Shown one piece after another: positions 1-11,350 of a DNA stretch of 64,000 bases; positions within the stretch are counted from its first letter, which is position 1, and each line of letters begins with the position of its first letter. The translations under genes and the position numbers were made by a program. This DNA comes from an uncultured Actinomycetes bacterium (GTDB lineage: Bacteria; Actinomycetota; Actinomycetes; Mycobacteriales; Mycobacteriaceae): the NCBI GenBank assembly GCA_903877095.1, contig CAIRCP010000051.1, forward strand, positions 1 to 64,000, read 5' to 3'. The notes below the pieces were generated by a model. It saw only the letters and a program-made list of their open reading frames with translations. It ran no database searches and was not told where the DNA came from.

Positions 1-2016
1 ACCGTTACCGCCCGCACCACCAGCACCGGCATCCCCGCCGGCCTGACCCGTCCCCGCAGCGCCGGCCGCGCCGTTGCCGCCGACCCCGCCGTTGCCGGCC
101 GCACCACCGTTACCGCCGTTACCGCCGTTGCCGCCCTGCGGACCGCCCTTACCGCCATTACCCCCAGCCCCACCATTACCGCCCTTACCGCCCGCGGTGC
201 CTGAGGCGCCCGGGGTGGCGCCGTTGGTGCCCGCGGCGCCGTCGGCGCCCTTGCCGCCGTTGCCCCCGTTACCGCCGTTGCCGATCAGGCCCGGCGCATC
301 CCCGCCATCGCCACCCGCAGAGCCGTCCTGACCCGGCAACACACCATCAGCACCATCACCACCATTGCCCCCATTACCGGACAACACCCCCGCAGCAGCA
401 CCCACCCCCGCCACCCCGAAACTGACCGACGCCACCTGCCGATTACCCGACCCGTCCGTCGTATACGTGATCACCGCCGCCGCGTCACCGCCCGCCCCGC
501 CGTTGCCTGCCAACAGACCGGCCCGCCCGCCGTTGCCGGCGCTGCCGCCGTTGATCTCCGCCGAGCCGTCCCCGCCGCGGCCGCCATCCCCGATCAGCCA
601 GCCGCCTGCGCCGCCGTCCCCGCCCCGGAAACCGTTGCCGCCGTTGCCGTACAGCAGACCGGCGTTGCCGCCCTTGCACGCCCCCGACGGGCAATCTCCC
701 GTGCTGGTGAAGCTGTAGCCGTTCCCCCACAACACCCCCGCGTTCGGATGATCCTTCGTGCCATCCCCGATGAACAGCCGCACAAACGACCCCAACGGGT
801 CGACCGCCGCCGCCGCCCTCGGCGCGAACAACGAACCCAAACCGGCCAACGGACCGCCACTGCTCGTGGTGGTCGCCGCCGCCGGCACCGACACCCCCGA
901 CCCACCCAACTCCCGACGCGCCACCGCCAACGCCGACCACGCCAACGGCCCCACCGCCCCACCACCAGAACCCCCACCACCGGACAACCACGACAACAAC
1001 CTCGCGCCAATCCCCTCCACCGACCCCGACACCGCCACCGCCGGCGACGCCGTCATCCCCGGCGCCCCCGCCACCACCACCGCCGCCGACGCCGCCGACA
1101 CCCCACCCCCAGAACCCGACCCACCCGAACCCCCCACCAACGACCCCACCGCCGACGCCGGCAACACCGCCGCCGCCGGCAACACCCCCGACACCACCCC
1201 CGACGACACCCCACCCGAGGACACCACCGGCACCGACACCACCGGCACCGAACCCACCACCGACCCCGACGGCGCCGAACCCACCGAAGAATCAACCCCC
1301 GCACTCACCCCACCCGACAGCGGCGCCCCCACCCCACCACCACGATGCCCAACCCCAGACTCCACCCCAGGATCAACCACCACCGACGACCCACCACCGC
1401 CCCGACCACCCCGCTGCACCGCCGAACCACCCACCCCCGAACCCTCAACACCCTCAACCACACCCGCCGAACCACCACCACGAGAACCACCACCAACCGG
1501 CTCCGAACCCGAATCCGCATCCGCATCCGGGGCGAACTGCGTCACCACCGGCCCGCCACCAGACGGCGCCACCCCCGCACCCTCACCACCCCCAGCAACC
1601 TCAGGAACCCCGACAACCTCCCCAACCCCAGCAACCTCAGGAACCTCGACAACCACCGGCGCCTCGACAACCACCGGCGCCTGCTCCGCCGCCCCCCCAT
1701 CCGCACCCTCAGCCGGCCCCCGCGACCCACCCCGCCCCGACACCTGCGTCGACGGCGAATCCGACGACCCCGCATCCGAGGACCCCGACGACCCCCCAGA
1801 ACCCCGCGTATCAGCAAACGCCACCGGCATCGCCACCAACGCAGCACCCACACCAAACGTCACCGCCAAAGCACCCACCCGCCCCACATACCGGGCATAC
1901 GACGACACCTCAGGCAACACCACAACCCGATCCACCGAAATCCGGCGATGCCGCCGAACCCCACCCACCTCCGACGACGACGAATTCTGCAGACCAGAAA
2001 CGGGGGAAACAGACAT
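1..2016 (-). CDS. PGRS-repeat surface/secreted protein without PE domain, partial (C-terminus beyond window start)
   Basis: Minus frame from ATG at 2016 (MSVSPVSGLQNSSSSEVGGVRRHRRIS...YARYVGRVGALAVTFGVGAALVAMPVAFA) stays open to base 1. Hydrophobic signal/TM segment, Gly/Ser/Pro/Val-rich linker, WSALAVARRELG motif, then GGNGGNGG/GGAGG repeats (NGGNGGKGADG...). GAGAGGACC RBS-like sequence upstream. Absent from ORF track because no stop lies in the window. Confidence 0.85.
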   Translation of the reverse strand, partial: MSVSPVSGLQNSSSSEVGGVRRHRRISVDRVVVLPEVSSYARYVGRVGALAVTFGVGAALVAMPVAFADTRGSGGSSGSSDAGSSDSPSTQVSGRGGSRGPAEGADGGAAEQAPVVVEAPVVVEVPEVAGVGEVVGVPEVAGGGEGAGVAPSGGGPVVTQFAPDADADSGSEPVGGGSRGGGSAGVVEGVEGSGVGGSAVQRGGRGGGGSSVVVDPGVESGVGHRGGGVGAPLSGGVSAGVDSSVGSAPSGSVVGSVPVVSVPVVSSGGVSSGVVSGVLPAAAVLPASAVGSLVGGSGGSGSGGGVSAASAAVVVAGAPGMTASPAVAVSGSVEGIGARLLSWLSGGGGSGGGAVGPLAWSALAVARRELGGSGVSVPAAATTTSSGGPLAGLGSLFAPRAAAAVDPLGSFVRLFIGDGTKDHPNAGVLWGNGYSFTSTGDCPSGACKGGNAGLLYGNGGNGFRGGDGGAGGWLIGDGGRGGDGSAEINGGSAGNGGRAGLLAGNGGAGGDAAAVITYTTDGSGNRQVASVSFGVAGVGAAAGVLSGNGGNGGDGADGVLPGQDGSAGGDGGDAPGLIGNGGNGGNGGKGADGAAGTNGATPGASGTAGGKGGNGGAGGNGGKGGPQGGNGGNGGNGGAAGNGGVGGNGAAGAAGTGQAGGDAGAGGAGGNG

Positions 2017-2188
2017 GGGGGCGGTCCTCTCGAGTGCTTCCGAAACAGGGAATTAAACTTGAATACCCCTAAGAGACCCCGGCCCGCAGCAAAACTGGGC
2101 AAACATTCAGAAAAATGTTCTGCCACCAGCAAAACCCGAGGAGGCGGCCGCTGTGGACGAGAGCAGGTTCGACCTCGGGGCGACGAAG

Positions 2189-2225
2189 AGCGCCCCCCGG
2201 CCACCAATAGGGGCCGGAGGGCGCT
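2189..2225 (-). terminator. Hairpin downstream of the hemophore-like gene, candidate terminator
   Basis: agcgccccccggcc-accaata-ggggccggagggcgct, ~14-bp near-perfect inverted repeat just past the minus-strand stop at 2248. Confidence 0.5.
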
Positions 2226-2247
2226 GGGGGGTCGCTAAGGACGGGGG

Positions 2248-2829
2248 CTATGCCGCCGGAGCAGCCGGGGCGGCCGGAACCGCCGGCGCGGCGGGAGCAG
2301 CCGGGGCGGCCGGAACAGCCGGCGCGGCCAGAGCGGCCGGCGCTTCAGGAGCAGCCGGAGTTGCCGCGGTGGCCGGCTGAGGAGCGGCGACCGGAGCCGG
2401 GGCGGGGGCGGCGGCATTCCACACCGCGGGGTCCTCGGCCGGGAAGGTCGGGCACTTCGCAGCGACGGCATTAGCGACCGGCTCGGCGCTCCGGAACAGC
2501 CCGACGTAGGCCGGGAAGATTCCGGCCAATTGGTCGACCTCGGCCTGGCGCTGGTCCGGGGTCTTCTGCAGCAACAGATTCATGTGGTAGATCACCCCGC
2601 CCTGCACCCAACCCGGCTCGGAGTTGTACTTCTCGACGACCTCGCCGTACGCGATGGGATCGACGACCTTGGTCGCGGCCATGATCTGGTCGAGCGAGCA
2701 GGTCGTGTTCAGCATGGCCGGCGGAACGGCATTGGGATCTGCCGAACCCACCGCCGGGAAACCGACGGCGCTGACGGTGACGACGCCGGCCAGGACAACA
2801 GCACGACGAAGGGAAATAAGAGTAGTCAT
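2248..2829 (-). CDS. Hemophore-related secreted protein with Ala/Pro-rich C-terminal tail
   Basis: MTTLISLRRAVVLAGVVTVSAVGFPAVGSADPNAVPPAMLNTTCSLDQIMAATKVVDPIAYGEVVEKY...; signal peptide and mycobacterial hemophore-like (Rv0203-type) Cys pattern; start set at 2829 rather than ORF start 3072. Confidence 0.75.
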   Translation of the reverse strand: MTTLISLRRAVVLAGVVTVSAVGFPAVGSADPNAVPPAMLNTTCSLDQIMAATKVVDPIAYGEVVEKYNSEPGWVQGGVIYHMNLLLQKTPDQRQAEVDQLAGIFPAYVGLFRSAEPVANAVAAKCPTFPAEDPAVWNAAAPAPAPVAAPQPATAATPAAPEAPAALAAPAVPAAPAAPAAPAVPAAPAAPAA

Positions 2830-2889
2830 GGCCACTGAACCTATCCCACCTTCCGGGCTCGTTAAAAATCGCGACATAGGCTCGCGGCC

Positions 2890-3753
2890 ATGACCGTTAC
2901 CCCGGACCGCCCCGCACTGGACGTCGCTCGCGTGCGCCGCGACCTGGTCGGACCAGCGCGGGCGCTGCGCCGCCTCGACGTCGTGGAGACCACCGGATCG
3001 ACCAACGCCGACCTGCTGGCCCGCCACGCCGCCGGGGAGGACATCAGCGGTGCGGTGCTGATCGCCGAACACCAGAGCGCCGGACGTGGACGCCAGGGCC
3101 GGCCCTGGTCGACCCCGGCCCGCTCACAGATCGCACTGTCGGTGGGAGTGAGCGCCGACGGCCGGCCGCCGTCGGATTGGGGATGGCTTCCACTGCTGAC
3201 GGGCGTCGCCGTCGCCGACGCCGTGCATGCCACCACGGGGATCTCGCCGGGCCTGAAATGGCCCAACGACATCCTCGTCGGCGGGGGCAAGTTGGGCGGC
3301 ATCCTGGCCGAGGTAGCCTCCCCGGCGCCGGTCGTCGTGGTGGGCCTGGGCGTGAACGTGACCCTCACCGCCCCCGAAAAAGAGCACGTGGCGCCGGATG
3401 CCACATCCCTGCTCATGCTGGGGTCGACGATGCTGGACCGCAGCGCGCTGCTGGGCAGCATCCTGGCCGAACTGTCCGCCCGGATCGACCGCTGGCAGTC
3501 GGGGGGACCCGATCCAGAATTGATCGCCGATTACCGGGCCCGCAGCATCACACTGGGCACCCGGGTTCGGGCGCTGCTGCCCGGCGACCGCGAAATCATC
3601 GGCACCGCAACAGATCTCGACGAACTGGGCCACCTGCACATCGACACCGGCGCGCAGACCGTCGTGGTCTCGGCGGGTGACATCACCCACCTGCGCCCAG
3701 CCGTCGACGGATGGGTTCAGCGCAGCAATGCGCGCGACATCACCACGCGCTGA
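2890..3753 (+). CDS. birA: Biotin-[acetyl-CoA-carboxylase] ligase
   Basis: ETTGSTNADLL, AEHQSAGRGRQGRPW, LKWPNDILVGGGKLGGILAE motifs. Confidence 0.93.
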   Translation: MTVTPDRPALDVARVRRDLVGPARALRRLDVVETTGSTNADLLARHAAGEDISGAVLIAEHQSAGRGRQGRPWSTPARSQIALSVGVSADGRPPSDWGWLPLLTGVAVADAVHATTGISPGLKWPNDILVGGGKLGGILAEVASPAPVVVVGLGVNVTLTAPEKEHVAPDATSLLMLGSTMLDRSALLGSILAELSARIDRWQSGGPDPELIADYRARSITLGTRVRALLPGDREIIGTATDLDELGHLHIDTGAQTVVVSAGDITHLRPAVDGWVQRSNARDITTR

Positions 3754-4874
3754 ATCTGGTTGGTGCCCTCGTAGATCTGGGTGATCTTGGCGTCGCGCAT
3801 CATCCGCTCGACCGGGAAGTCGACGGTGTAACCCGCACCGCCGAACAACTGCACGGCGTCGGTGGTCACCTCCATCGCGACATCGGAAGCGAAGCACTTC
3901 GACGCCGCGGAGATGAACCCCAGATCCGGCTCGCCACGCTCGGCACGCGCCGCCGCCGAATACACCATCAGTCGGGCGGCCTCAACCTTCATCGCCATGT
4001 CGGCGAGCATGAACTGCACGCCCTGGTTGTCGGCGATCGCGCGACCGAACTGCTTGCGGTCCTTGGTGTAGGCGATCGCCGCGTCGAGCGCGCCCTGCGC
4101 GATGCCGACGGCCTGGGCGCCGATGGTGGGCCGGGTGTGGTCGAGGGTTGCCAGCGCGGTCTTGAACCCGGTGCCGGGCTCGCCGATGATCCGGTCCCCC
4201 GGGATGCGGCAGTTCTCGAAGTACAACTCAGTGGTCGGCGAGCCCTTGATGCCGAGCTTGCGCTCCTTCGGGCCGACGGTGAAGCCCTCGTCGTCCTCGT
4301 GAACCATGAACGCCGAGATGCCGTTGGCGCCCTTGTCCGGGTCGCTGACCGCCATGACGGTGTACCAGGAGGACTTGCCGCCGTTGGTGATCCAGCACTT
4401 GGAGCCGTTGAGGATCCAGCCGTCGCCATCGGCCTTGGCGCGGGTCCGCATGGCGGCGGCGTCACTGCCGGCCTCGCGCTCGGACAGCGCATAGGACGCC
4501 ATCTTGCCGTCGGCGATCTCCGGCAGCACCCGCTTCTTGAGGTCGTCGGAGCCGCGCAGGATCAGGCCCATGGTGCCGAGCTTGTTGACCGCCGGGATCA
4601 GCGACGCCGACGCGTCGACGCGGGCGACCTCCTCGATGACGATGCAGGCCGCGACCGAATCGGCGCCCTGCCCGCCGTACTCCTCGGGCACGTGCAACGC
4701 GTTGAAGCCGGACGCGTTCAGCGCGTCGAGTGCCTCCTGCGGGAAACGTGCCTCTTCATCGACGGCTGCCGCGTAGGGCGCGATTTCCTTCTCACACAGG
4801 GCCCTGATCGCAGCACGCAACTCGTCGTGCTCCTCGGGCAGACGGAACACGTCGAACGACGGATCACCAGCCAT
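3717..4874 (-). CDS. fadE25: Acyl-CoA dehydrogenase (FadE25-like)
   Basis: Full-length acyl-CoA dehydrogenase; next to purE/purK as in M. tuberculosis; overlaps birA 3' end convergently. Confidence 0.92.
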   Translation of the reverse strand: MAGDPSFDVFRLPEEHDELRAAIRALCEKEIAPYAAAVDEEARFPQEALDALNASGFNALHVPEEYGGQGADSVAACIVIEEVARVDASASLIPAVNKLGTMGLILRGSDDLKKRVLPEIADGKMASYALSEREAGSDAAAMRTRAKADGDGWILNGSKCWITNGGKSSWYTVMAVSDPDKGANGISAFMVHEDDEGFTVGPKERKLGIKGSPTTELYFENCRIPGDRIIGEPGTGFKTALATLDHTRPTIGAQAVGIAQGALDAAIAYTKDRKQFGRAIADNQGVQFMLADMAMKVEAARLMVYSAAARAERGEPDLGFISAASKCFASDVAMEVTTDAVQLFGGAGYTVDFPVERMMRDAKITQIYEGTNQIQRVVMSRALLR

Positions 4875-4928
4875 GATTGCCTCCTCGAATGGGCCGGGGC
4901 TTTTGGCGAGTCACGTTACCGCGTCCGC

Positions 4929-5444
4929 TCACTCACCCAGTAAACGCTCACGTAGCGCACGGTCCTTGGCCAGCACCTGGGCCTCCAGGTCGGCCTGGAA
5001 AGACGTCATCCGCGCGCGCAAAACCGAATCCGAACACCCCAGAATCCGCACCGCAAGCAGACCGGCGTTGCGGGCCCCGCCGATCGACACGGTCGCCACC
5101 GGAACCCCGGCCGGCATCTGCACGATCGACAGCAGCGAATCGAGCCCGTCGAGTTTGGCCAGCGGCACCGGGACGCCGATCACCGGCAGCGGGGTGGCCG
5201 AAGCCACCATGCCGGGCAGGTGCGCCGCACCGCCGGCGCCGGCGATGATCACCTCGACTCCGCGGCCCGCGGCATTGCCGGCGTACTCCAGCATCCGTCC
5301 GGGAGTGCGGTGCGCGGAGACGACGCCCACCTCGAAGGGGACGTCGAACTCGGCCAGCGCCTCGGCGGCGGCCTGCATCACCGGCCAGTCGCTGTCGCTG
5401 CCCATGATGAGGCCGACCCGCGGCAGATCACTCATCTGCGCCAT
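4929..5444 (-). CDS. purE: N5-carboxyaminoimidazole ribonucleotide mutase
   Basis: [14 protein letters not shown]...[13 protein letters not shown]...[11 protein letters not shown]. Confidence 0.96.
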   Translation of the reverse strand: MAQMSDLPRVGLIMGSDSDWPVMQAAAEALAEFDVPFEVGVVSAHRTPGRMLEYAGNAAGRGVEVIIAGAGGAAHLPGMVASATPLPVIGVPVPLAKLDGLDSLLSIVQMPAGVPVATVSIGGARNAGLLAVRILGCSDSVLRARMTSFQADLEAQVLAKDRALRERLLGE

Positions 5445-5459
5445 TCCTCCTCACAAGTC

Positions 5460-6641
5460 TCACAAGTGCGCGTCGCCGCCGCGCCACTCAGCGTGCGATA
5501 ACCAGTGCGCCGCCTGTTCGGCGCGGTCCCGCACCGATTCGACATCGTCGCCCAGTACGTTGACGTGCCCGATCTTGCGTCCGGGCCGCTCGTCCTTGCC
5601 ATACAGGTGAACGTGCGCCTCCGGGATGCGACCGAACAGGTGGTGGACCCGTTCGTCCATGGCCATCGCCGGGGACTGCGCCGCCCCGAGCACGTTGGCC
5701 ATCACCGTCACGGGGGCCAGCGGCCGGGTGTCGCCCAGCGGGTAGTCAAGCACCGCCCGCAGGTGCTGTTCGAACTGGCTGGTGACCGAACCGTTCATGG
5801 TCCAGTGCCCGGAATTGTGCGGCCGCATGGCCAATTCGTTGATCAGCAGCCGGCCGTCAGGGGTCTCGAACAGTTCGACGGCGAGCACACCCACCACGCC
5901 GAGCCGCTCGGCGATCTCCAACCCGAGTTGTTCTGCCGCCGAGGACAATTCGTCGGAGAGCCCCGGCGCCGGAGCCAGTACCGTCACGCAGATCCCTTGT
6001 CGCTGAACGGTTTCCACCACCGGCCAGGCAGCACCCTGGCCGTACGGCGAGCGGGCCACCAGAGCGGCCAGTTCGCGGCGCATCGGCACGCGCTCCTCGA
6101 TCAGCACCGGGACGCCCTCGGCGAGATACCCCTCCACCGCGGCGCGGGCCGCAGCCAGGTCGTCGGCCAGCACCACTCCGCGTCCGTCGTAGCCGCCACG
6201 CACCGTCTTGACCACCACCGGGCCGCCGCCGATCCGGGCGCCGAAGTCGTCGACGTCGGCAGGCGTCCGCACCTCGGCGAAACGAGGCACCGGCGCGCCG
6301 AGGTCGGACAGCCGCCGACGCATGGCCAGCTTGTCCTGCGCGAACACCAACGCCTCCGGCGGCGGCAGCACCGACACCCCTTCGGCGACCAGGGCGTGCA
6401 GCAGTTCGGTCGGCACGTGCTCGTGGTCGAACGTCAGCGCGTCGGCGCCGGCGGCGGCCCGGCGCAGCGCGTCGATGTCGGTGTGCGAACCGATCACCAC
6501 ATCGGGACTCACCTGGGCGGCCGGGTCGTCGGGGCTCACGGCCAGCACCCGCAGACACTGACCCAGCGCAATCGCCGACTGGTGGGTCATCCGGGCGAGC
6601 TGCCCGCCGCCCACCATCGCCACCACCGGTCCGTTCGGCAC
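5460..6641 (-). CDS. purK: N5-carboxyaminoimidazole ribonucleotide synthase
   Basis: ATP-grasp PurK; MVGGGQLARMTHQSAIALGQ; NELAMRPHNSGHWT. Confidence 0.95.
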   Translation of the reverse strand: MPNGPVVAMVGGGQLARMTHQSAIALGQCLRVLAVSPDDPAAQVSPDVVIGSHTDIDALRRAAAGADALTFDHEHVPTELLHALVAEGVSVLPPPEALVFAQDKLAMRRRLSDLGAPVPRFAEVRTPADVDDFGARIGGGPVVVKTVRGGYDGRGVVLADDLAAARAAVEGYLAEGVPVLIEERVPMRRELAALVARSPYGQGAAWPVVETVQRQGICVTVLAPAPGLSDELSSAAEQLGLEIAERLGVVGVLAVELFETPDGRLLINELAMRPHNSGHWTMNGSVTSQFEQHLRAVLDYPLGDTRPLAPVTVMANVLGAAQSPAMAMDERVHHLFGRIPEAHVHLYGKDERPGRKIGHVNVLGDDVESVRDRAEQAAHWLSHAEWRGGDAHL

Positions 6642-6731
6642 GCGACCATGGTGTCATGCTGGTGCCGGGGTTTCCCGGTGGTGAGCAGAAGCACTACTCA
6701 ACCAGCAGCGATTTCCGTAGAATTGCGCCTC

Positions 6732-7346
6732 GTGTCCTTCGCTGATGCCACTATCGCCCGGCTCCCCGACGCGATCCGGCCCTTTGCCGAGCGGCATCAC
6801 GAGCTGATCAAGTTCGCGATCGTCGGCGCCACCACGTTCGTCATCGACTCGGCGATCTTCTACACGTTGAAGCTGACGGTCCTGGAGCCCAAGCCGGTGA
6901 CCGCCAAGGTGATCGCCGGCATCGTCGCGGTCATCGCCTCCTACATCCTGAACCGGGAGTGGAGTTTCCGTGACCGCGGTGGCCGCGAGCGCCACCATGA
7001 GGCGTTGCTGTTCTTCGGCGTCAGCGGTGTCGGCGTGGTGATGAGCATGGTGCCGCTGTGGCTCTCCCGATATGTCTTCAACCTGCAGGTTCCCCAGGTA
7101 TCGCTGACCATCGAGAACATCGCCGACTTCCTGTCGGCGTACCTCATCGGCAACCTGCTGCAGATGGCGTTCCGGTTCTGGGCGTTCCGCCGGTGGGTGT
7201 TCCCCGATGAGGTGGGCCGCGAACCGGACAGGGCCCTGGAGTCCCTCACCGCCGGTGGAATCGCCGAGGCCCTCGAGGACGAGGCGGAGGCCCGGCGTCC
7301 GGTGGCGACGCCGATCCGGGGCCGCGGGAAACCGCCCGCGGCCTGA
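6732..7346 (+). CDS. GtrA-family membrane protein
   Basis: ELIKFAIVGATTFVIDSAIFYTL...YILNREWSFRDRG; Rv3277-like position; GTG start inferred inside longer ORF. Confidence 0.82.
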   Translation: MSFADATIARLPDAIRPFAERHHELIKFAIVGATTFVIDSAIFYTLKLTVLEPKPVTAKVIAGIVAVIASYILNREWSFRDRGGRERHHEALLFFGVSGVGVVMSMVPLWLSRYVFNLQVPQVSLTIENIADFLSAYLIGNLLQMAFRFWAFRRWVFPDEVGREPDRALESLTAGGIAEALEDEAEARRPVATPIRGRGKPPAA

Positions 7347-7353
7347 CCAACCG

Positions 7354-7878
7354 CTATCCGTCGGCCGCCCAGGGCTGAGCCCGATCGTCGTCGAAGACCT
7401 CGTGGTACAGCAGTGAGTGCACCTGCTCGACCTGGGGAACGTCGTCGAACTCCAACGGATCCTGCGACGCCGATTCGATGATGAGAGTGCCGCTGCGCAC
7501 CATCCGGTCGAACAGTCCGTGCCGGAACTCCACGCTGTTGATCCGGGCCAGCGGTATGTCGATCCCCGATCGCGTCAGCAGGCCGTGGCGATACATCACC
7601 CGGCGGTCGGTGATCACGAAATGCGTTGTCCGCCATGCCAGAAACGGCCGCAGCGTCGCCCAGAAGGCCAGCAGCAGCCAGATACCGCCGATGACGGCCC
7701 ACACGATCTGCCGGATGCGGGCGTCCCAGTCGGTGCTGCTGACGACCGCCGCCGCGAAGGAGGCCAGCGCGGTGGTCACCAGTAGCGCCAACACCGGCCC
7801 GATCAGCCGCTTCCAGTGCGGGTGCCGGTGCAGCACCACGTGTTCGCCTTCTGCCAGCGCACTCTCGGGATAGCCCAT
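7354..7878 (-). CDS. PH (bacterial pleckstrin-like) domain membrane protein
   Basis: Two TM helices then FVITDRRVMYRHGLLTRSGIDIPLARINSVEF; Rv3278c-like position. Confidence 0.85.
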   Translation of the reverse strand: MGYPESALAEGEHVVLHRHPHWKRLIGPVLALLVTTALASFAAAVVSSTDWDARIRQIVWAVIGGIWLLLAFWATLRPFLAWRTTHFVITDRRVMYRHGLLTRSGIDIPLARINSVEFRHGLFDRMVRSGTLIIESASQDPLEFDDVPQVEQVHSLLYHEVFDDDRAQPWAADG

Positions 7879-7940
7879 AGTCTTCTCCTACGTCACCCGC
7901 ACCGGATTGTGCAAGGACGCCGGCCGCATCGGAGGACTCC

Positions 7941-9365
7941 ATGGGTGAAAAACCGTTGTACGACGCCTATCAAGCTTTCCTTGCCAATCCCGGCACACCG
8001 TTCTGCACGCCGGGGCACAAGTACAACCCGGAGTTGATCGACGACTTCCTCGCCTTCGACGCCCCGCACTACCTGGGCGTGGAGAACCGGCGGGTGTCCA
8101 CTCGCCGGCTGGCCACTGCCGAGCGCAAGGCCGGCGAGTTGTGGGGCGCGGACTGGTGCGGCTTCTCCGTGCAGGGCTCCACCCACGGCAACGAGGCGAT
8201 CTGCCTGTCGCTGGGCAAACCCGGCGACAAGGTCATCGTCGCGCGGACCATCCACAAATCGGTGTTCTTCGGTCTGGTGCTCTCCGGTCTGGTCCCGGTG
8301 TGGATCAGGCCCGACATCGACGCGCAGACCGGTCTGACCGCCGGCATGCCCGTCGAACGTGTCGCCGAGTCGCTCGCAGCGCACCCGGACGCCAAGGCCG
8401 TTCTGCTGGTGGAGCCCAGTTACGTCGGCGGCGTCTCCGACGTGGCCGCCCACGCCGAACTCGCCCACGCCCACGGGATCCCGCTGGCCGTCGACGCCGC
8501 CTGGGGCGCCCATCTGGGCTTTCATCCCGACCTCCCGCCGCACGCCATTCAGGCCGGCGCCGACATCCTGGTGACCAGCGTCCACAAGATGGTCACCGGG
8601 TTCACCCAGTCGTCGATGGTGCTGGCTCAAGGCGAGCGCATCGACCTGGAACGACTCGAAGCCGCGTTCGAGGGACTGCACACCACCAGCCCGTCGGGCG
8701 CGATATTCGCCAGCATCGATCTGACCCGCGACATCCTTCAGGAGCGGGGTGCGGAGCTGCTCGGCCGGGCGATCGACCTGGCCGAGAGTGCGCGCAGACG
8801 CTTCCGCGAGGTGCCGGGGCTGGGTGTCGTCGGGGGCGAGATCGCCGATCGCTCACCGGCGCTGCTCATGCACGACCCCACCAAGATCGTGCTGACCCTG
8901 ACCGGGACGGGGGCCGACGGCCAGGTGATCGCCGACGAACTGGAGGAGCGCGGGCTCCAGCTGGAGTACTCCGACAAAGACACGTTCGCGCCGGTCATCA
9001 CGATGGGCGACACCCCCGAGACGGTGGACTTCCTGGTGACCGAGATCATCGCCGGGATCGAACGGCACCGCGGGCAACCGCGACCGCTGCTGCCCATCAC
9101 CGCCTGGACCCTGGACCCGGACACCGCGATGACCCCCCGGGACGCCTTCTTCGCCGACCACGAACGGGTCCCGGCCGCCGACGCCGTCGGCCGGATCGCC
9201 GCCGAGACCGCGGTGCCCTATCCGCCCGGCGTCCCGGCACTGGCCCCGGGCGAACGGATCCGCGCCTCCACCCTGGCCGCTCTGCAGGCCGAGGCCAAGA
9301 GCGGCACCCGGATCGCGTACTGCGGCGATCCGATGCTGGAGACCGTGTTGGTGGTCAAGGAGTAG
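7941..9365 (+). CDS. Orn/Lys/Arg decarboxylase-family PLP-dependent enzyme
   Basis: [64 protein letters not shown] (PLP lysine). Confidence 0.88.
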   Translation: MGEKPLYDAYQAFLANPGTPFCTPGHKYNPELIDDFLAFDAPHYLGVENRRVSTRRLATAERKAGELWGADWCGFSVQGSTHGNEAICLSLGKPGDKVIVARTIHKSVFFGLVLSGLVPVWIRPDIDAQTGLTAGMPVERVAESLAAHPDAKAVLLVEPSYVGGVSDVAAHAELAHAHGIPLAVDAAWGAHLGFHPDLPPHAIQAGADILVTSVHKMVTGFTQSSMVLAQGERIDLERLEAAFEGLHTTSPSGAIFASIDLTRDILQERGAELLGRAIDLAESARRRFREVPGLGVVGGEIADRSPALLMHDPTKIVLTLTGTGADGQVIADELEERGLQLEYSDKDTFAPVITMGDTPETVDFLVTEIIAGIERHRGQPRPLLPITAWTLDPDTAMTPRDAFFADHERVPAADAVGRIAAETAVPYPPGVPALAPGERIRASTLAALQAEAKSGTRIAYCGDPMLETVLVVKE

Positions 9366-9394
9366 CAGACGCAGGGCGGCTACCATCGTCACCC

Positions 9395-11005
<1,611 letters not shown>

Positions 11006-11038
11006 GACATTCGCCGAACGACATCAGGAGACTCCACC

Positions 11039-11311
11039 GTGAGGCACGAGGACATCACCGAGGTCAGCGATCCGCATCAGCTGACCATCGACGAGGCCGA
11101 ACATGCCGCCCCCGAGATCCGCGTGCTCAGGGGGAAGCCCAGCGACGAGGAACTGGCTGCGGTGATCACGGTGCTGGCCTCTCTGGGCGCGCCGGCTCAA
11201 CCGGGGCCTCAGGAGCTCAACCTGTGGGGCCATCCGGTCGACAGGCTGCGCTACCCGTTCTGCAGCTTCCAGATCGTCACCCTGAAGGACCGGACGCATC
11301 TCCGCCGATGA
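11039..11311 (+). CDS. accE5: Acyl-CoA carboxylase epsilon subunit
   Basis: PEIRVLRGKPSDEELAAVITVLASL directly downstream of accD5; GTG start. Confidence 0.88.
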   Translation: MRHEDITEVSDPHQLTIDEAEHAAPEIRVLRGKPSDEELAAVITVLASLGAPAQPGPQELNLWGHPVDRLRYPFCSFQIVTLKDRTHLRR

Positions 11312-11350
11312 TCGGGCTGTACGCCCGGGGCAGCCGATGATCGGGCCCCG

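Noticed and set aside
1-480. Regular GC-rich repeats considered as a CRISPR array
   Set aside because: Irregular GGN codon repeats of a PGRS domain, no repeat-spacer structure, no cas genes in the window.
758-2056. 432-aa Pro/Thr-rich plus-strand ORF (and 748-2238 Arg-rich ORF)
   Set aside because: Antisense of the PGRS-protein coding strand; Pro/Thr and Arg/His runs are the expected complement of Gly/Ser-rich codons.
5505-6731. N-terminal 409 aa of the 613-aa plus ORF ending at 7346
   Set aside because: Antisense to purK; only the GtrA domain from 6732 is supported.
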